From CAG-698 sp964385755 (GTDB lineage Bacteria > Bacillota_I > Bacilli_A > ML615J-28 > CAG-698): 64,000 nucleotides of DNA. A program made the position numbers and the translations under genes. Of the stretch, positions 52,090-61,317 are shown in pieces. The first letter of the stretch is position 1, and each line of letters begins with the position of its first letter. The stretch lies in assembly GCA_964385755.1 (NCBI GenBank), contig CAYLPZ010000005.1:1-64000 (forward strand). Direction: 5' to 3'. Below the pieces are notes generated by a model. The model had not been told where the DNA came from and did no database searches. It saw only the letters and a list, made by a program, of their open reading frames with translations.

Positions 52090-54516
52090 ATGGGCGAAAT
52101 GATCTGGGAACAGACATGGACAAAGTTAATAGAAGATAGATGTGCAACATTATTTGGTGTTACTGGAAAAGAAGCAACAGTAGAACAAATATATAAAGCA
52201 ACAGCAACAGCAGTAAATGATATTTTACGTGCGAAAAGAAAAGTTTATAATTCAAATATTCGAGATAAGAAATTAAAACGTGTTTATTATCTATCAATGG
52301 AATTTTTGATGGGTAAGTCACTTCGTAATAATTTAAATAATCTTGGAATGATAGATGAAGTAAATAAGGCACTTAGTGAATATAATTTAACTTTAGAAGA
52401 TTTATATGAAAAAGAACCTGATGCTGCCTTAGGTAATGGTGGTCTTGGCCGTCTTGGTGCTTGTTATTTAGATTCGTTATCAAGCTTAGAATACCCTGCA
52501 ATGGGATTCTCATTAAGATATGAGTACGGATTATTTAAACAAAAAATAGTTGATGGCTATCAAACTGAATTACCTGATATTTGGCTTCCTGGTGGTGAAG
52601 TTTGGCTTGCAAAACGTCGTGATAAAACTTTTAATGTTCGTTTTGATGGATATTTAGAAGAAGAATATAAAGATGGTATAAAGACACTTGTATATAAGGA
52701 CTACCAAGAGATTGAAGCTGTTCCATATGATATGATGGTTAGTGGTGGAAATAGTGATGGTATAAGCGTTTTAAGATTGTGGAGAAGTAAAAATATCAAG
52801 AAATTCGACTTAAATTCATTTACTCAAGGTGATTATTTAAAAGCTACTCAAGACTATAATGACGCTGAAATAATTACAAAAGTATTATATCCTGGTGATT
52901 CACATTACCAAGGAAAAACACTTCGCTTAAAGCAACAATACTTTTTATGTAGTGCATCAGTACAAAATATCGTGTCTGATCATTTAAGATATTATGGAGA
53001 TATCAAAACTTTACCAAAATATGTTGTTATTCATATTAACGATACTCACCCTACTCTAGCAATTCCAGAGCTAACTCGAATTTTAATGGATAACCATGGA
53101 ATGTCTTTTGAAGAAGCATGGGACATTGTAAGAAAATGTGTATGTTATACAAACCATACTGTAATGCAAGAAGCATTAGAAAAATGGAGTGAAGAATTGG
53201 TAATGAGAAAAATCCCTAAGATTTATCACATTATTACATTAATCAATTCTTGGTTTGTTAAAGAAGCTAAAAAAATGGGATTATCAGATAACGAAATATA
53301 TGATTTGCAAGTAATTGCAAATGGAGAAATCAGAATGGCAAATCTTTGTGTAATAGCTTCACAAAAAGTTAATGGTGTAAGTCAATTACATACTGATATC
53401 TTGATTAACCAATTATTTAAAGGTTACTATAAGATTTATCCTGAAAAGTTTATTAATGTAACTAATGGTATCGCTTATAGACGTTGGTTATGTCAATCTA
53501 ATCCAGCACTTGCTAATTATTTAGATAAATTAATTGGTCCTGGATATCGAAAAGATGCTTCAAAATTAATTAAATTACTTGATTATATCGAAGATGATGA
53601 AGTATTAGAAAACTTAGGTAAGATTAAATACCAAAACAAATGCATTTTAGCTGATTACCTAAAGAAGAAGTTTGATATTGTTGTTGATCCAAATACAAGA
53701 TTTGATGTACAAGTAAAGAGATTACATGAGTACAAACGTCAATTATTAAATGTATTAAAGATTATAGCATTAATTAATGATATTGAAGAAAACCCAAATC
53801 TAGATTATTGCCCACAAACATTCATTTTCGGCGCAAAAGCTGCTTCAACATATTATATAGCAAAAGATATTATTCATTTAATTAACTGCGTTTCTAAATA
53901 TATTGACTCAAAACCTGAACTTAAGAAACGAATTAATTGTGTCTTTGTAGAAGATTATAATGTTACTACAGCTGAGGTTTTAATCCCTGCTAGTGAAATT
54001 AGTGAACAAATCAGCTTAGCTGGTAAAGAAGCCAGTGGTACTGGTAATATGAAGTTTATGATCAATGGGGCCATTACATTTGGTACATTAGATGGTGCTA
54101 ACGTAGAAATTCATCAACAAGTTGGCGATGATAACATCTTTATTTTTGGTATGAGAAATGATGATGTTAAGAAAGTTTGGGAGCATGGTTATTATGCTAA
54201 AGGAATTTATGATTCAAATCCAGTAATTAGAAAGGTCCTTGACCGTCTAGAATATGGATTTAATGGAGTTTCATTTAAGAACATTAAAGACTATTTATTG
54301 TATCAATATCCTGTAGCTGACCCATTCTTATGTCTTGCGGACTTTGACAATTATTTAATTTGCCACCACAAGATGGATAATATTTATAAAGACCAAAGAA
54401 AATGGAACCAAATGGCACTAGTTAATATTGCTCATGCAGGTGTATTCTCTTCTGATAGAAGTATCAAAGAATATGCACAAAAGATTTGGAATTTAAAACA
54501 AGTTAAAAAAAAGTAA
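52090..54516 (+). CDS. glgP: Glycogen phosphorylase
   Basis: Releases glucose-1-phosphate from glycogen using PLP and phosphate. About 808 residues, standard for GT35. YYLSMEFLMGKSLRNN (about 70), NGGLGRLGACYLDSL, VIHINDTHPTLAIPEL, and the PLP-lysine region EASGTGNMKFMINGA followed by TFGTLDGANVEI (about 655-682) are intact. The ATG at 52090 has AAAGTGGTG upstream; the GTG pair at 52078-52083 lies within that site. Having synthesis and breakdown in one operon implies a cycling store. Confidence 0.95.
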   Translation: MGEMIWEQTWTKLIEDRCATLFGVTGKEATVEQIYKATATAVNDILRAKRKVYNSNIRDKKLKRVYYLSMEFLMGKSLRNNLNNLGMIDEVNKALSEYNLTLEDLYEKEPDAALGNGGLGRLGACYLDSLSSLEYPAMGFSLRYEYGLFKQKIVDGYQTELPDIWLPGGEVWLAKRRDKTFNVRFDGYLEEEYKDGIKTLVYKDYQEIEAVPYDMMVSGGNSDGISVLRLWRSKNIKKFDLNSFTQGDYLKATQDYNDAEIITKVLYPGDSHYQGKTLRLKQQYFLCSASVQNIVSDHLRYYGDIKTLPKYVVIHINDTHPTLAIPELTRILMDNHGMSFEEAWDIVRKCVCYTNHTVMQEALEKWSEELVMRKIPKIYHIITLINSWFVKEAKKMGLSDNEIYDLQVIANGEIRMANLCVIASQKVNGVSQLHTDILINQLFKGYYKIYPEKFINVTNGIAYRRWLCQSNPALANYLDKLIGPGYRKDASKLIKLLDYIEDDEVLENLGKIKYQNKCILADYLKKKFDIVVDPNTRFDVQVKRLHEYKRQLLNVLKIIALINDIEENPNLDYCPQTFIFGAKAASTYYIAKDIIHLINCVSKYIDSKPELKKRINCVFVEDYNVTTAEVLIPASEISEQISLAGKEASGTGNMKFMINGAITFGTLDGANVEIHQQVGDDNIFIFGMRNDDVKKVWEHGYYAKGIYDSNPVIRKVLDRLEYGFNGVSFKNIKDYLLYQYPVADPFLCLADFDNYLICHHKMDNIYKDQRKWNQMALVNIAHAGVFSSDRSIKEYAQKIWNLKQVKKK

Positions 54517-54564
54517 TATAATAAAATATAAAAACTAAGAAGGATATAAAATATAAAAGATATT

Positions 54565-56397
54565 ATGAAAGATTTTCTATTTAATCCTAGTTTTAAAGAA
54601 TATAAAGCTCCACTTGGAGCTTTATGTATTAATGAACTAGCCACATTAAATTTATTTATAAATAAAAATTTTAATATATACTCTTTAAAACTTGTTGTTT
54701 ATAACGATGATGGAGAAGTATTTCGAGAAAACTTTGGTTACATTAAAAGTAATGAGTATTATAATGAGTTTCGCATATCTTTTAGTTTAAGAAGCCCATA
54801 TATATTTTTTTATTATTTTGAGTTTACAGACTGTTTTGGTGTACATTACTTAGGAACATCACCATCACTTGATGTAACGCTTTATGATAAAGATGTTCAA
54901 GGGTTTCAGCTTAATGTATATGAAAATACATACGAAGACTTTTCATGGTATAAAGGTAAAGTAATGTACCAAATATTTCCTGATCGTTTCGCAAAGGGAA
55001 ATTATGAGTTTGCAAAAAAAGAAAATGCTGTTTATCATGAAAACTGGAATGATGGGCCACTTTACAAACCTGTTAATCATAAAATATTAAATAATGATTT
55101 CTTTGGTGGAAATTTTCAAGGGATAATTGATAAAATTGATTATTTAAAGAAGTTAAATGTAAAAGTTATTTACCTTAACCCCATTTTCTTAGCACCAAGT
55201 AATCATCGTTATGATACTTCAGATTATCTCACGATTGATCCAACACTAGGAACTGAAGAAGACTTTAAGAAATTGATTGATACACTTTCTGATAATGGAA
55301 TATCTGTTATTCTTGATGGTGTGTTCAATCATACTGGAGATGATTCAATTTATTTTAATAAATATGGGAATTTCAAATCACTAGGAGCTTATCAATCAAA
55401 AAATAGTGAATATTATTCATGGTATCGTTTTAAAGAATATCCAGAAGATTACGATTCATGGTGGGGTATTACAACATTGCCATCAGTTAATCAATACTCA
55501 AGTTTTCCAAACTTTATAACAAATGAAGTAATTCCTAAATGGATGAAGTATGGTATTAGAGGATTTAGACTTGATGTAGTTGATGAAATAAATACATCTT
55601 TTCTAACTAGAATTACTAAAGCAATAAAAGAAAAAAGCCTTGGCAATATAGTAATTGGCGAAGTTTGGGAAGACGCCACTAATAAAGTAGCATATGATGT
55701 TAGACGTACATACTTTAAAGGTGATGAACTTGATAGTGTAATGAATTATCCTCTTAAAGATGCAATTATTGATTATTTAAAAAATAATAGTATTTATCAT
55801 TTAGTATATCAAATGCGTAAGGAGATAAATAACTATCCAAAGAAAAACCTTGATTTGTTAATGAATATTCTATCAACTCATGATACACCAAGATTAATGA
55901 CTGAATTTACTACAGTAAACTATCATACTCTTTCAAAAGATGAAATAGCTAAATATACATTATCAAGGTCTGAATATTATGTTTCACGCAGTAAATTAAA
56001 AATGGCTTCTCTTTTAAGTTTTACACTTCCAGGTGTACCTTGTATTTATTATGGTGATGAAACTGGACTTACAGGCTATAAAGATCCTTTCTGTCGAAAA
56101 ACAATGCCATGGGATAACTTAGATGATGAAATAGTGTGTTGGTATCAAAAACTTGGAAAATTAAGAGATAATAAAGTGTATATTGATGGAATATATGAAG
56201 AAAGAATAATAGATCAAAATGGAATTTTTGCTTTTAGTCGAATAAAGGATAATGAAGAGATAATGACAATTGTTAATAATTCTTCATATGATTATTATTT
56301 ACCATTAAAACATGGATATGATATCTTAGATGACGAAGAAATTATCAATTCAACAATTATTTATTCACAAACAGGAAAAGTAATTAAAATTAAATGA
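54565..56397 (+). CDS. GH13 alpha-amylase/neopullulanase-type enzyme
   Basis: 610 residues. An N-terminal beta domain (about 1-120) is followed by the GH13 barrel: MYQIFPDRFAKGN (about 133), DGVFNHTGDD (region I, about 251), GFRLDVVDEI with nucleophile Asp (about 333), VIGEVWEDA with acid Glu (about 362) and LSTHDTPR (about 433). There is no signal peptide, so it acts in the cytosol, probably on glycogen-derived maltodextrins or their branches (inference from the operon). The ribosome-binding site is weak (AAGAAGG about 20 bases before the ATG). Its stop overlaps the next gene by four bases. Exact linkage specificity cannot be read from the sequence. Confidence 0.88.
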   Translation: MKDFLFNPSFKEYKAPLGALCINELATLNLFINKNFNIYSLKLVVYNDDGEVFRENFGYIKSNEYYNEFRISFSLRSPYIFFYYFEFTDCFGVHYLGTSPSLDVTLYDKDVQGFQLNVYENTYEDFSWYKGKVMYQIFPDRFAKGNYEFAKKENAVYHENWNDGPLYKPVNHKILNNDFFGGNFQGIIDKIDYLKKLNVKVIYLNPIFLAPSNHRYDTSDYLTIDPTLGTEEDFKKLIDTLSDNGISVILDGVFNHTGDDSIYFNKYGNFKSLGAYQSKNSEYYSWYRFKEYPEDYDSWWGITTLPSVNQYSSFPNFITNEVIPKWMKYGIRGFRLDVVDEINTSFLTRITKAIKEKSLGNIVIGEVWEDATNKVAYDVRRTYFKGDELDSVMNYPLKDAIIDYLKNNSIYHLVYQMRKEINNYPKKNLDLLMNILSTHDTPRLMTEFTTVNYHTLSKDEIAKYTLSRSEYYVSRSKLKMASLLSFTLPGVPCIYYGDETGLTGYKDPFCRKTMPWDNLDDEIVCWYQKLGKLRDNKVYIDGIYEERIIDQNGIFAFSRIKDNEEIMTIVNNSSYDYYLPLKHGYDILDDEEIINSTIIYSQTGKVIKIK

Positions 56398-57062
56398 GAC
56401 TACATGCTCTAATAAAAAATAGCTTAAATCTTACTAAAAGTGAAGTAATGGCTCTATATAAAAGTAATAAAATACTAGTTAATGGTAAACATGAAAAACT
56501 TTCAATGGATGTAAAGGAAGAAGATGTTGTCATTGTAGATGGAAAAGTTATTTCCACTTTTGTGAAAAAGTATTATTTATACAATAAAGATGTTGGTATA
56601 GTTTGTACTAATAATAGAAATGTTAAAGATAATATTTCATCAAAGTTATTACTTACACAAAAAGTATATACAGTTGGTCGTTTAGATAAAGATAGTCACG
56701 GATTATTAATATTAACAAATGATGGCATTCTATGTAACTATATCAAGAGTAAAAAAGTTGACAAAGAGTATTTAATAACTTTGAAGGAAAAGATTACTAG
56801 CAGTTTTATAGAAAAAGTGACTAGTAATCATATTCTAAGAGGTAAAATAGCTTGTATAAAAACCATAACTATCTTAGATGATTATCATCTCTTTTGTGTA
56901 TTGAATGAAGGAATGTATAGAGAAATAAGAAGAATTGTAATATTATCAAATAATAGAGTAATAGATTTACAGAGAGTAAGAATTGGTAATATTACATTAG
57001 ATGATTTAGGTGATAATAAAATCAAAGAAGTGACTTTTGATTTTATCAAAAATAATTTATAA
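56394..57062 (+). CDS. RsuA/RluB/RluF-type pseudouridine synthase
   Basis: 222 residues. A short N-terminal S4-like RNA-binding part (MALYKSNKILVNGKHEKLS) is followed by the catalytic segment VYTVGRLDKDSHGLLILTND (about 94-113), in which the Asp of GRLD is the nucleophile. EYLITLKE and LNEGMYREIRRI complete the family pattern. Most family members read DTxGLLLLTNDG; Ser-His here is a mild variant. It modifies one uridine in rRNA, probably 16S. It overlaps the GH13 gene by four bases, which places an RNA-modifying gene at the end of the glycogen operon; a functional link is not expected. Confidence 0.86.
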   Translation: MRLHALIKNSLNLTKSEVMALYKSNKILVNGKHEKLSMDVKEEDVVIVDGKVISTFVKKYYLYNKDVGIVCTNNRNVKDNISSKLLLTQKVYTVGRLDKDSHGLLILTNDGILCNYIKSKKVDKEYLITLKEKITSSFIEKVTSNHILRGKIACIKTITILDDYHLFCVLNEGMYREIRRIVILSNNRVIDLQRVRIGNITLDDLGDNKIKEVTFDFIKNNL

Positions 57063-57065
57063 ATT

Positions 57066-57096
57066 AACTTCAACATTTGTTTGTTGAAGTTTTTTA
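57066..57096 (+). terminator. Terminator of the glycogen operon
   Basis: Ten-base arms AACTTCAACA and TGTTGAAGTT with a six-base loop and a T-run. Confidence 0.9.
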
Positions 57097-57149
57097 TTAC
57101 ATATTTTTCATATTTAATTAATATATGCATAAAATGTAGTGGTGATATG

Positions 57150-57932
57150 ATGATAAAGTATATAATACTAGGAATAATACAAGGAATAACAGAAGTATTA
57201 CCAATTAGTTCTTCAGCACATTTATTATTTTTTTCAGAACTTTTAAACGAGGATATTTCATTGTCCTTCGAAATAACTTTACATTTTGCAAGTCTTCTTG
57301 CAATTATTATATTTGAAAGAAAGAAGATAAAGAAATTAATTTTGCATTTCTTTCTTTATATAAAAACAAAAGATGAAAGATATAAAAAAGGTTGTTTACA
57401 AGTTTTTTATTTATCATTAGCAACTATACCTCTTGTTATTGTAACACTATTAATTAAACCATGGATTGAAATAATTAATACAAATTTGTTTTTTGTTTCT
57501 ATTTTCTTAATCATAAACGCAATTATGTTAACCTTTACAAATCGTTTTGCAGATGAAGCTATAAATCATAAAAATTCTATAATTATTGGTCTTACCCAAT
57601 CTATAAGTATTTTTTCTGGTATATCAAGAAGTGGAAGCTGTTTGTTTGGTGGGAGTGTTTGTAAATTAGATAAGAAGGAAGCAATAGACTTTGCTTTTTT
57701 ATTATTTTTACCAGTTTGCTTTGGTGCAATCTGCTATGATTTATTATTTACAAAAGAATTTGTTTTCACAAAAGAAGTAGTTATATCATTTGTTTTTGCT
57801 TTCGTATTTACATTTTTATCTCTTAAATGTTTATTTATAATAATCAAAAAAGAAAGGATTAATTATTTTTCGATTTATTCTTTTTTATTTTCAGTGGCAA
57901 TGTTTTTATTATATCTAAAAAGAGGTAATTAA
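57150..57932 (+). CDS. uppP: Undecaprenyl-diphosphatase
   Basis: Membrane phosphatase that recycles undecaprenyl pyrophosphate for wall synthesis and can give bacitracin resistance. About 260 residues, eight or so hydrophobic segments. GIIQGITEVLPISSSAHL (about 7-24) and GISRSGSCLFGG (about 157) are the two signature regions with the catalytic Glu and Arg. The start at 57150 (or 57147) follows AGTGGTGAT; the longer ORF start at 57081 lies within the upstream terminator. Ala replaces Gly in SSSGHL. First of a run of genes linked to surface sugars. Confidence 0.92.
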   Translation: MIKYIILGIIQGITEVLPISSSAHLLFFSELLNEDISLSFEITLHFASLLAIIIFERKKIKKLILHFFLYIKTKDERYKKGCLQVFYLSLATIPLVIVTLLIKPWIEIINTNLFFVSIFLIINAIMLTFTNRFADEAINHKNSIIIGLTQSISIFSGISRSGSCLFGGSVCKLDKKEAIDFAFLLFLPVCFGAICYDLLFTKEFVFTKEVVISFVFAFVFTFLSLKCLFIIIKKERINYFSIYSFLFSVAMFLLYLKRGN

Positions 57933-57937
57933 TAATA

Positions 57938-58336
57938 ATGAATAGGGTATTAAAATCACTAAATAAATATATTATTATCTTATTTCTTTTTATAGGTATT
58001 ATCACACTAATGATTATTCCTAGTAAATATACAATAATATTCACAGGATTTTTTTCACAACTTTGTCGTAAATTGATTGGTCACTTCTTTTTGTGTTTTA
58101 TATTTACATTCTTAGTGTTTTTTATAACTAGCAAAATTAAGGATATATATTTAAGTGTTATCTTAAAAACTATCAGTGTTATATGTGTAATATTTTTAGA
58201 AATCATGCAAAAATATATTCCTACTAGATATTTTACAATAAGAGATTTAGTTATAAACATTTATGGTTTATTAACAGGAATTTTAGTTTATTTTTTATTA
58301 TGTATTTTAAGAATAGGAAAAGATATAAATGTCTAA
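57938..58336 (+). CDS. VanZ-like membrane protein
   Basis: 132 residues, four hydrophobic segments. The family landmarks are present: KLIGHFFLCFIFTFLVFF in the second helix, then EIMQKYIPTRYFTIRDLVIN (about 92-111; E..Q.y.p.R.f...D...N), then GLLTGILVYF. VanZ-like proteins include the teicoplanin-resistance factor of the vanA cluster, but most have no known role. AGAGGTAATT precedes the ATG, five bases after uppP, and its end overlaps the next gene by eight bases. Confidence 0.78.
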   Translation: MNRVLKSLNKYIIILFLFIGIITLMIIPSKYTIIFTGFFSQLCRKLIGHFFLCFIFTFLVFFITSKIKDIYLSVILKTISVICVIFLEIMQKYIPTRYFTIRDLVINIYGLLTGILVYFLLCILRIGKDINV

Positions 58337-59465
58337 TATAAATAATTATCCTGATAATCATATTATCAATATACTTAAGAATTATTTTAATGTAAAAAAG
58401 ATCAAGGGAATTGAACAAATAAAGTCAGGGCATATCAATGATACATATCATATTAGGATGAAAGAAAAAGATTATATTCTTCAAAAAATAAATAGTGAAG
58501 TGTTTAAAAGTCCTTATGGTATGATGCATAATGTTACGGAGGTATCAAAATACTTAACAAAGAAAATTTGTTACGAAGGAGGCAATCCCAGTTTTCATGC
58601 ACTTCAATTCATAGATAATAAGTATGGACAAATAATTACTAATGACAATGAAGAATACTGGCGTGTTAGTATATTTATCCCTTACTCAAGAACTTTTGAA
58701 ATAATTAAAAATAAAGAAGCATTTTATGAAATGGGTAAAGTAGTAGGTGAGTTTCAAAAAAATTTACAAAACTTTCCAAAAAATGTACTAATTAACACAA
58801 TTCCTTATTTCCACGATACACAAATTAGATATAATAATTTGTGTAATGCTTATGAACATGCGAAAGATATAATAAAAGAAGAAGTTAAAAAAGAGTATAA
58901 CTATTTTAAAAATTATAAGGATCTTTATAGATGTATAACAGATAAAATAAATGATAAACAGATTCCGTTAAGAGTAACACATAACGACACTAAACCATCT
59001 AATATATTATTTTCCACAAAAACAAAGAAAGCTCTTTGTCTAATTGACTTAGATACAGTAATGATGGGGTCAATAGTATATGATTATGGTGATGCATTAA
59101 GAATTGGTGCATCAAGTGCTAAAGAAGATGATGAATGTTATGATAACATCTCAATTAATCTAAATTATATTGCATCATTTACTAAAGGTTTTTTATCAAA
59201 GGTAAAAGGAATGATTACACCATGTGAGGTTAGTTTGCTTTCAACAGGATATTTACTAATGGCAATGGAAGTTGGAATGCGATTTTTAACTGACTACATT
59301 GAAAATGATAAATACTTTAAAGTTAGCAAAGAAAAACATAATTTAATTAGAGCAAGAAATCAAATTAAAGTAAGTGAGGAAATAATAAAAAACAAAGAAG
59401 AAATTGATAAAATTATTAATTCATTATTAAAAAAATTACATTACAAAGAAAACTATAACTTTTAG
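58329..59465 (+). CDS. APH-fold kinase resembling N-acetylhexosamine 1-kinase (NahK)
   Basis: 378 residues. The N-lobe starts IKSGHINDTYHI followed by YILQKINSEVFKSPYGMM (about 37-66), a run characteristic of NahK-like kinases. The catalytic loop is HNDTKPSNIL (about 217-226), and the metal-binding segment is LIDLDTVMMGSIVYDYGDALR (about 238; the DFD/DLD Asp). NahK phosphorylates GlcNAc or GalNAc at C1. Assignment to NahK rather than another APH-fold kinase rests on the N-lobe pattern and on the uridylyltransferase gene that follows. It overlaps the VanZ-like gene by eight bases and is followed by a terminator. Confidence 0.72.
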   Translation: MSNINNYPDNHIINILKNYFNVKKIKGIEQIKSGHINDTYHIRMKEKDYILQKINSEVFKSPYGMMHNVTEVSKYLTKKICYEGGNPSFHALQFIDNKYGQIITNDNEEYWRVSIFIPYSRTFEIIKNKEAFYEMGKVVGEFQKNLQNFPKNVLINTIPYFHDTQIRYNNLCNAYEHAKDIIKEEVKKEYNYFKNYKDLYRCITDKINDKQIPLRVTHNDTKPSNILFSTKTKKALCLIDLDTVMMGSIVYDYGDALRIGASSAKEDDECYDNISINLNYIASFTKGFLSKVKGMITPCEVSLLSTGYLLMAMEVGMRFLTDYIENDKYFKVSKEKHNLIRARNQIKVSEEIIKNKEEIDKIINSLLKKLHYKENYNF

Positions 59466-59487
59466 GTGGAATAGTCCACCATTTTTC
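59465..59487 (+). terminator. Terminator after the NahK-like gene
   Basis: GGTGGA and TCCACC arms with a four-base loop, then a T-rich stretch starting next to the stop codon. Confidence 0.65.
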
Positions 59488-59514
59488 ATATATTAATATA
59501 TAGAGGGTGATTAA

Positions 59515-60222
59515 ATGAACAAAATAAGTAAAACTAAATATAGACAAGTTATTGTGCTTGCGGGGGGAAAGGGAACGAGAATGAACATTAGAACTGCAAA
59601 ATGTGCATATCTAATTAAAGGCGTTCCAATGATAACAAGAATTTGCAATGCAATTGATAAATGTAAATTTAATAAAAAAATTGTTGTCGTTGGTGAAAAA
59701 AAAGAAATGATACTTTCGTTAGTGCCTAAAGATTATGATGTAGCATATCAGGAAAAACAAATAGGCACAGCAGATGCAGTAAAATGTGCTATGCCACTAC
59801 TTCATAATCATGGATGTGTTTTAATTATTCCTGGTGATATGCCATACTTAGATAAAGATATATTATTAGATTTACTTTTGTTTCATGAAAAAAATAAAAA
59901 TGATATTAGCTTAGCAAGTAATACTCTTGCTAACCCTTATGGTTATGGTAGAATTATTAGAAGAAATAACAAAGTTTTAATTATTGAAGAAAAAGATGCA
60001 ACAAGTGAAGAAAAGAAAATAAACGAAGTGAATAGTGGAGTAATTTTAGTAAATATTGAGTTATTAAAGGATTCAATAAATAAAATAACGAATAATAATA
60101 ACCAAAAAGAATTTTACTTAACTGATATAATTAATCTTAATCAAGATAAAAAAATAGGAATACTATGTTATAGTAATGATTTAAGGTTAATAGGAATTAA
60201 TAAATTAGAAGATATTTTATAA
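59515..60222 (+). CDS. Nucleotidyltransferase like the GlmU pyrophosphorylase domain
   Basis: 235 residues, a single Rossmann-like nucleotidyltransferase domain. IVLAGGKGTRMNIRTAKCAY (about 14-33) is the nucleotide loop (usually LAAGxGTRM), QEKQIGTADAVKCAMP is the uracil/sugar segment (Q-x-GTAxA), IIPGDMPYLD (about 104) binds metal, and GYGRI, EEKDATSEEKKINEVNSGV and QKEFYLTDII are GlmU-specific. The left-handed helix acetyltransferase half of GlmU is absent. The likely reaction is UTP plus HexNAc-1-phosphate to UDP-HexNAc, which would complete salvage with the kinase upstream (inference). GAGGGTGAT precedes the ATG. Confidence 0.82.
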   Translation: MNKISKTKYRQVIVLAGGKGTRMNIRTAKCAYLIKGVPMITRICNAIDKCKFNKKIVVVGEKKEMILSLVPKDYDVAYQEKQIGTADAVKCAMPLLHNHGCVLIIPGDMPYLDKDILLDLLLFHEKNKNDISLASNTLANPYGYGRIIRRNNKVLIIEEKDATSEEKKINEVNSGVILVNIELLKDSINKITNNNNQKEFYLTDIINLNQDKKIGILCYSNDLRLIGINKLEDIL

Positions 60223-60250
60223 TTATGTACATTTGATAATAAATTGATGA

Positions 60251-60279
60251 TTGAATGAAGAAACAGTTTTTAGTATAAT
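60251..60279 (+). promoter_or_regulatory. Promoter for the second degV gene
   Basis: TTGAAT (60251-60256), 17 bases, TATAAT (60274-60279). Confidence 0.6.
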
Positions 60280-60314
60280 TATACTAATATTGATTATTAT
60301 AGTGAGGTATTAAC

Positions 60315-61247
60315 ATGATAAAGATATTTACAGATGCTGCCGCAAATTTATTTAAGAAATATCTTACAAAGCACAACTTAGATATAAAAATATTACCGAT
60401 GAAAGCATGTGTTGGTGAAAAAGAATATAATTGTTATGATGATGAAATAGATGCGGAAGAGCTTTCAGAAGAAATGTATAAATTGATGGAAGAAGGGAGA
60501 ATAGTAAAAACTTCTTTGGTCAGCCCAGGAATCATGAAAAAAGAATTTACGAAAGAAGTAGAACAAGGAAATCAAGTGCTTTATATTTCATTAGCTTCTG
60601 GCATTTCAGGTAGCTATCAAAGTGCATGCATGATTTCAGAAATGATTAATGAAGAGAAAAATGAAGAAGTAGTAAAAGTAATTGATTCTAAAACGGCAAG
60701 TTTCGGTGAAGGAATGATTGCTATTTTTGCTTATAAAAAAGTTTTAGAAGGTAAATCTTTCATTGAGGTTTATGGAGAAACCTTAAAATATGTTGATACT
60801 GTTCGTAGTGAATTTACAGTTGGAAATATTAAATATATATCTAATACTGGAAGAGTTTCTGCTGTTGCGAAAGCGTTAGCAAAGATACTTTCTATTAAGA
60901 TTATGCTTTATGGATCAAATGAAGCTAAAATCGAAGTGTCAGGAAAGATTAGAGGTCGAGTTAATGCCTTAAATCAACTTGCTTTACAAGCAAATGAGTA
61001 TGCAGTTGATAAGACTAGAAAAGTATATATTTGCCACTGTATATGTGAAGAAGATGCAAATACGCTCAAAAGTAAATTAGAGGAACAAGGATTTACAGAT
61101 GTTGAAATTCTAATCTATGATTTAATTACTGGTTGCCATGCTGGTCCTGGTACTATTGCGATATTCTATGAAGGTTTAGATCGCAGTTTTGAAAAAAAAG
61201 GTCCTGCAAAAGTTATTTCAAACATAATTGATAAAATTAAGAAATAA
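60315..61247 (+). CDS. DegV family fatty-acid-binding protein (second copy)
   Basis: 310 residues. IFTDAAANLFKKY is a variant of the TDSxxDLP loop. KTSLVSPGIMKKEF (about 63), LYISLASGISGSYQSACM (about 88-105) and VIDSKTASFGEGM (about 122) match the DegV fold and its bound fatty acid. It is only distantly similar to the copy at 23336, so the two may prefer different fatty acids, as FakB1 and FakB2 do in other Firmicutes (inference). GAGGTATTAAC precedes the ATG. The lysine riboswitch promoter follows; no strong terminator was seen between them. Confidence 0.88.
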   Translation: MIKIFTDAAANLFKKYLTKHNLDIKILPMKACVGEKEYNCYDDEIDAEELSEEMYKLMEEGRIVKTSLVSPGIMKKEFTKEVEQGNQVLYISLASGISGSYQSACMISEMINEEKNEEVVKVIDSKTASFGEGMIAIFAYKKVLEGKSFIEVYGETLKYVDTVRSEFTVGNIKYISNTGRVSAVAKALAKILSIKIMLYGSNEAKIEVSGKIRGRVNALNQLALQANEYAVDKTRKVYICHCICEEDANTLKSKLEEQGFTDVEILIYDLITGCHAGPGTIAIFYEGLDRSFEKKGPAKVISNIIDKIKK

Positions 61248-61278
61248 ATTGTGAAAATGATTTCATTATTTAATCATA

Positions 61279-61307
61279 TTGACAAATCATAATACATTTA
61301 ATATAAT
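61279..61307 (+). promoter_or_regulatory. Promoter of the lysine riboswitch transcript
   Basis: Perfect TTGACA (61279-61284), 17 bases, perfect TATAAT (61302-61307). This is the closest match to the sigma-A consensus in the window. Confidence 0.8.
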
Positions 61308-61317
61308 TGATGCATAA

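Noticed and set aside
57938..58336. VanZ as evidence for a glycopeptide-resistance cluster
   Set aside because: No vanH, vanA/B or vanX gene is nearby; VanZ-like proteins are common without resistance.
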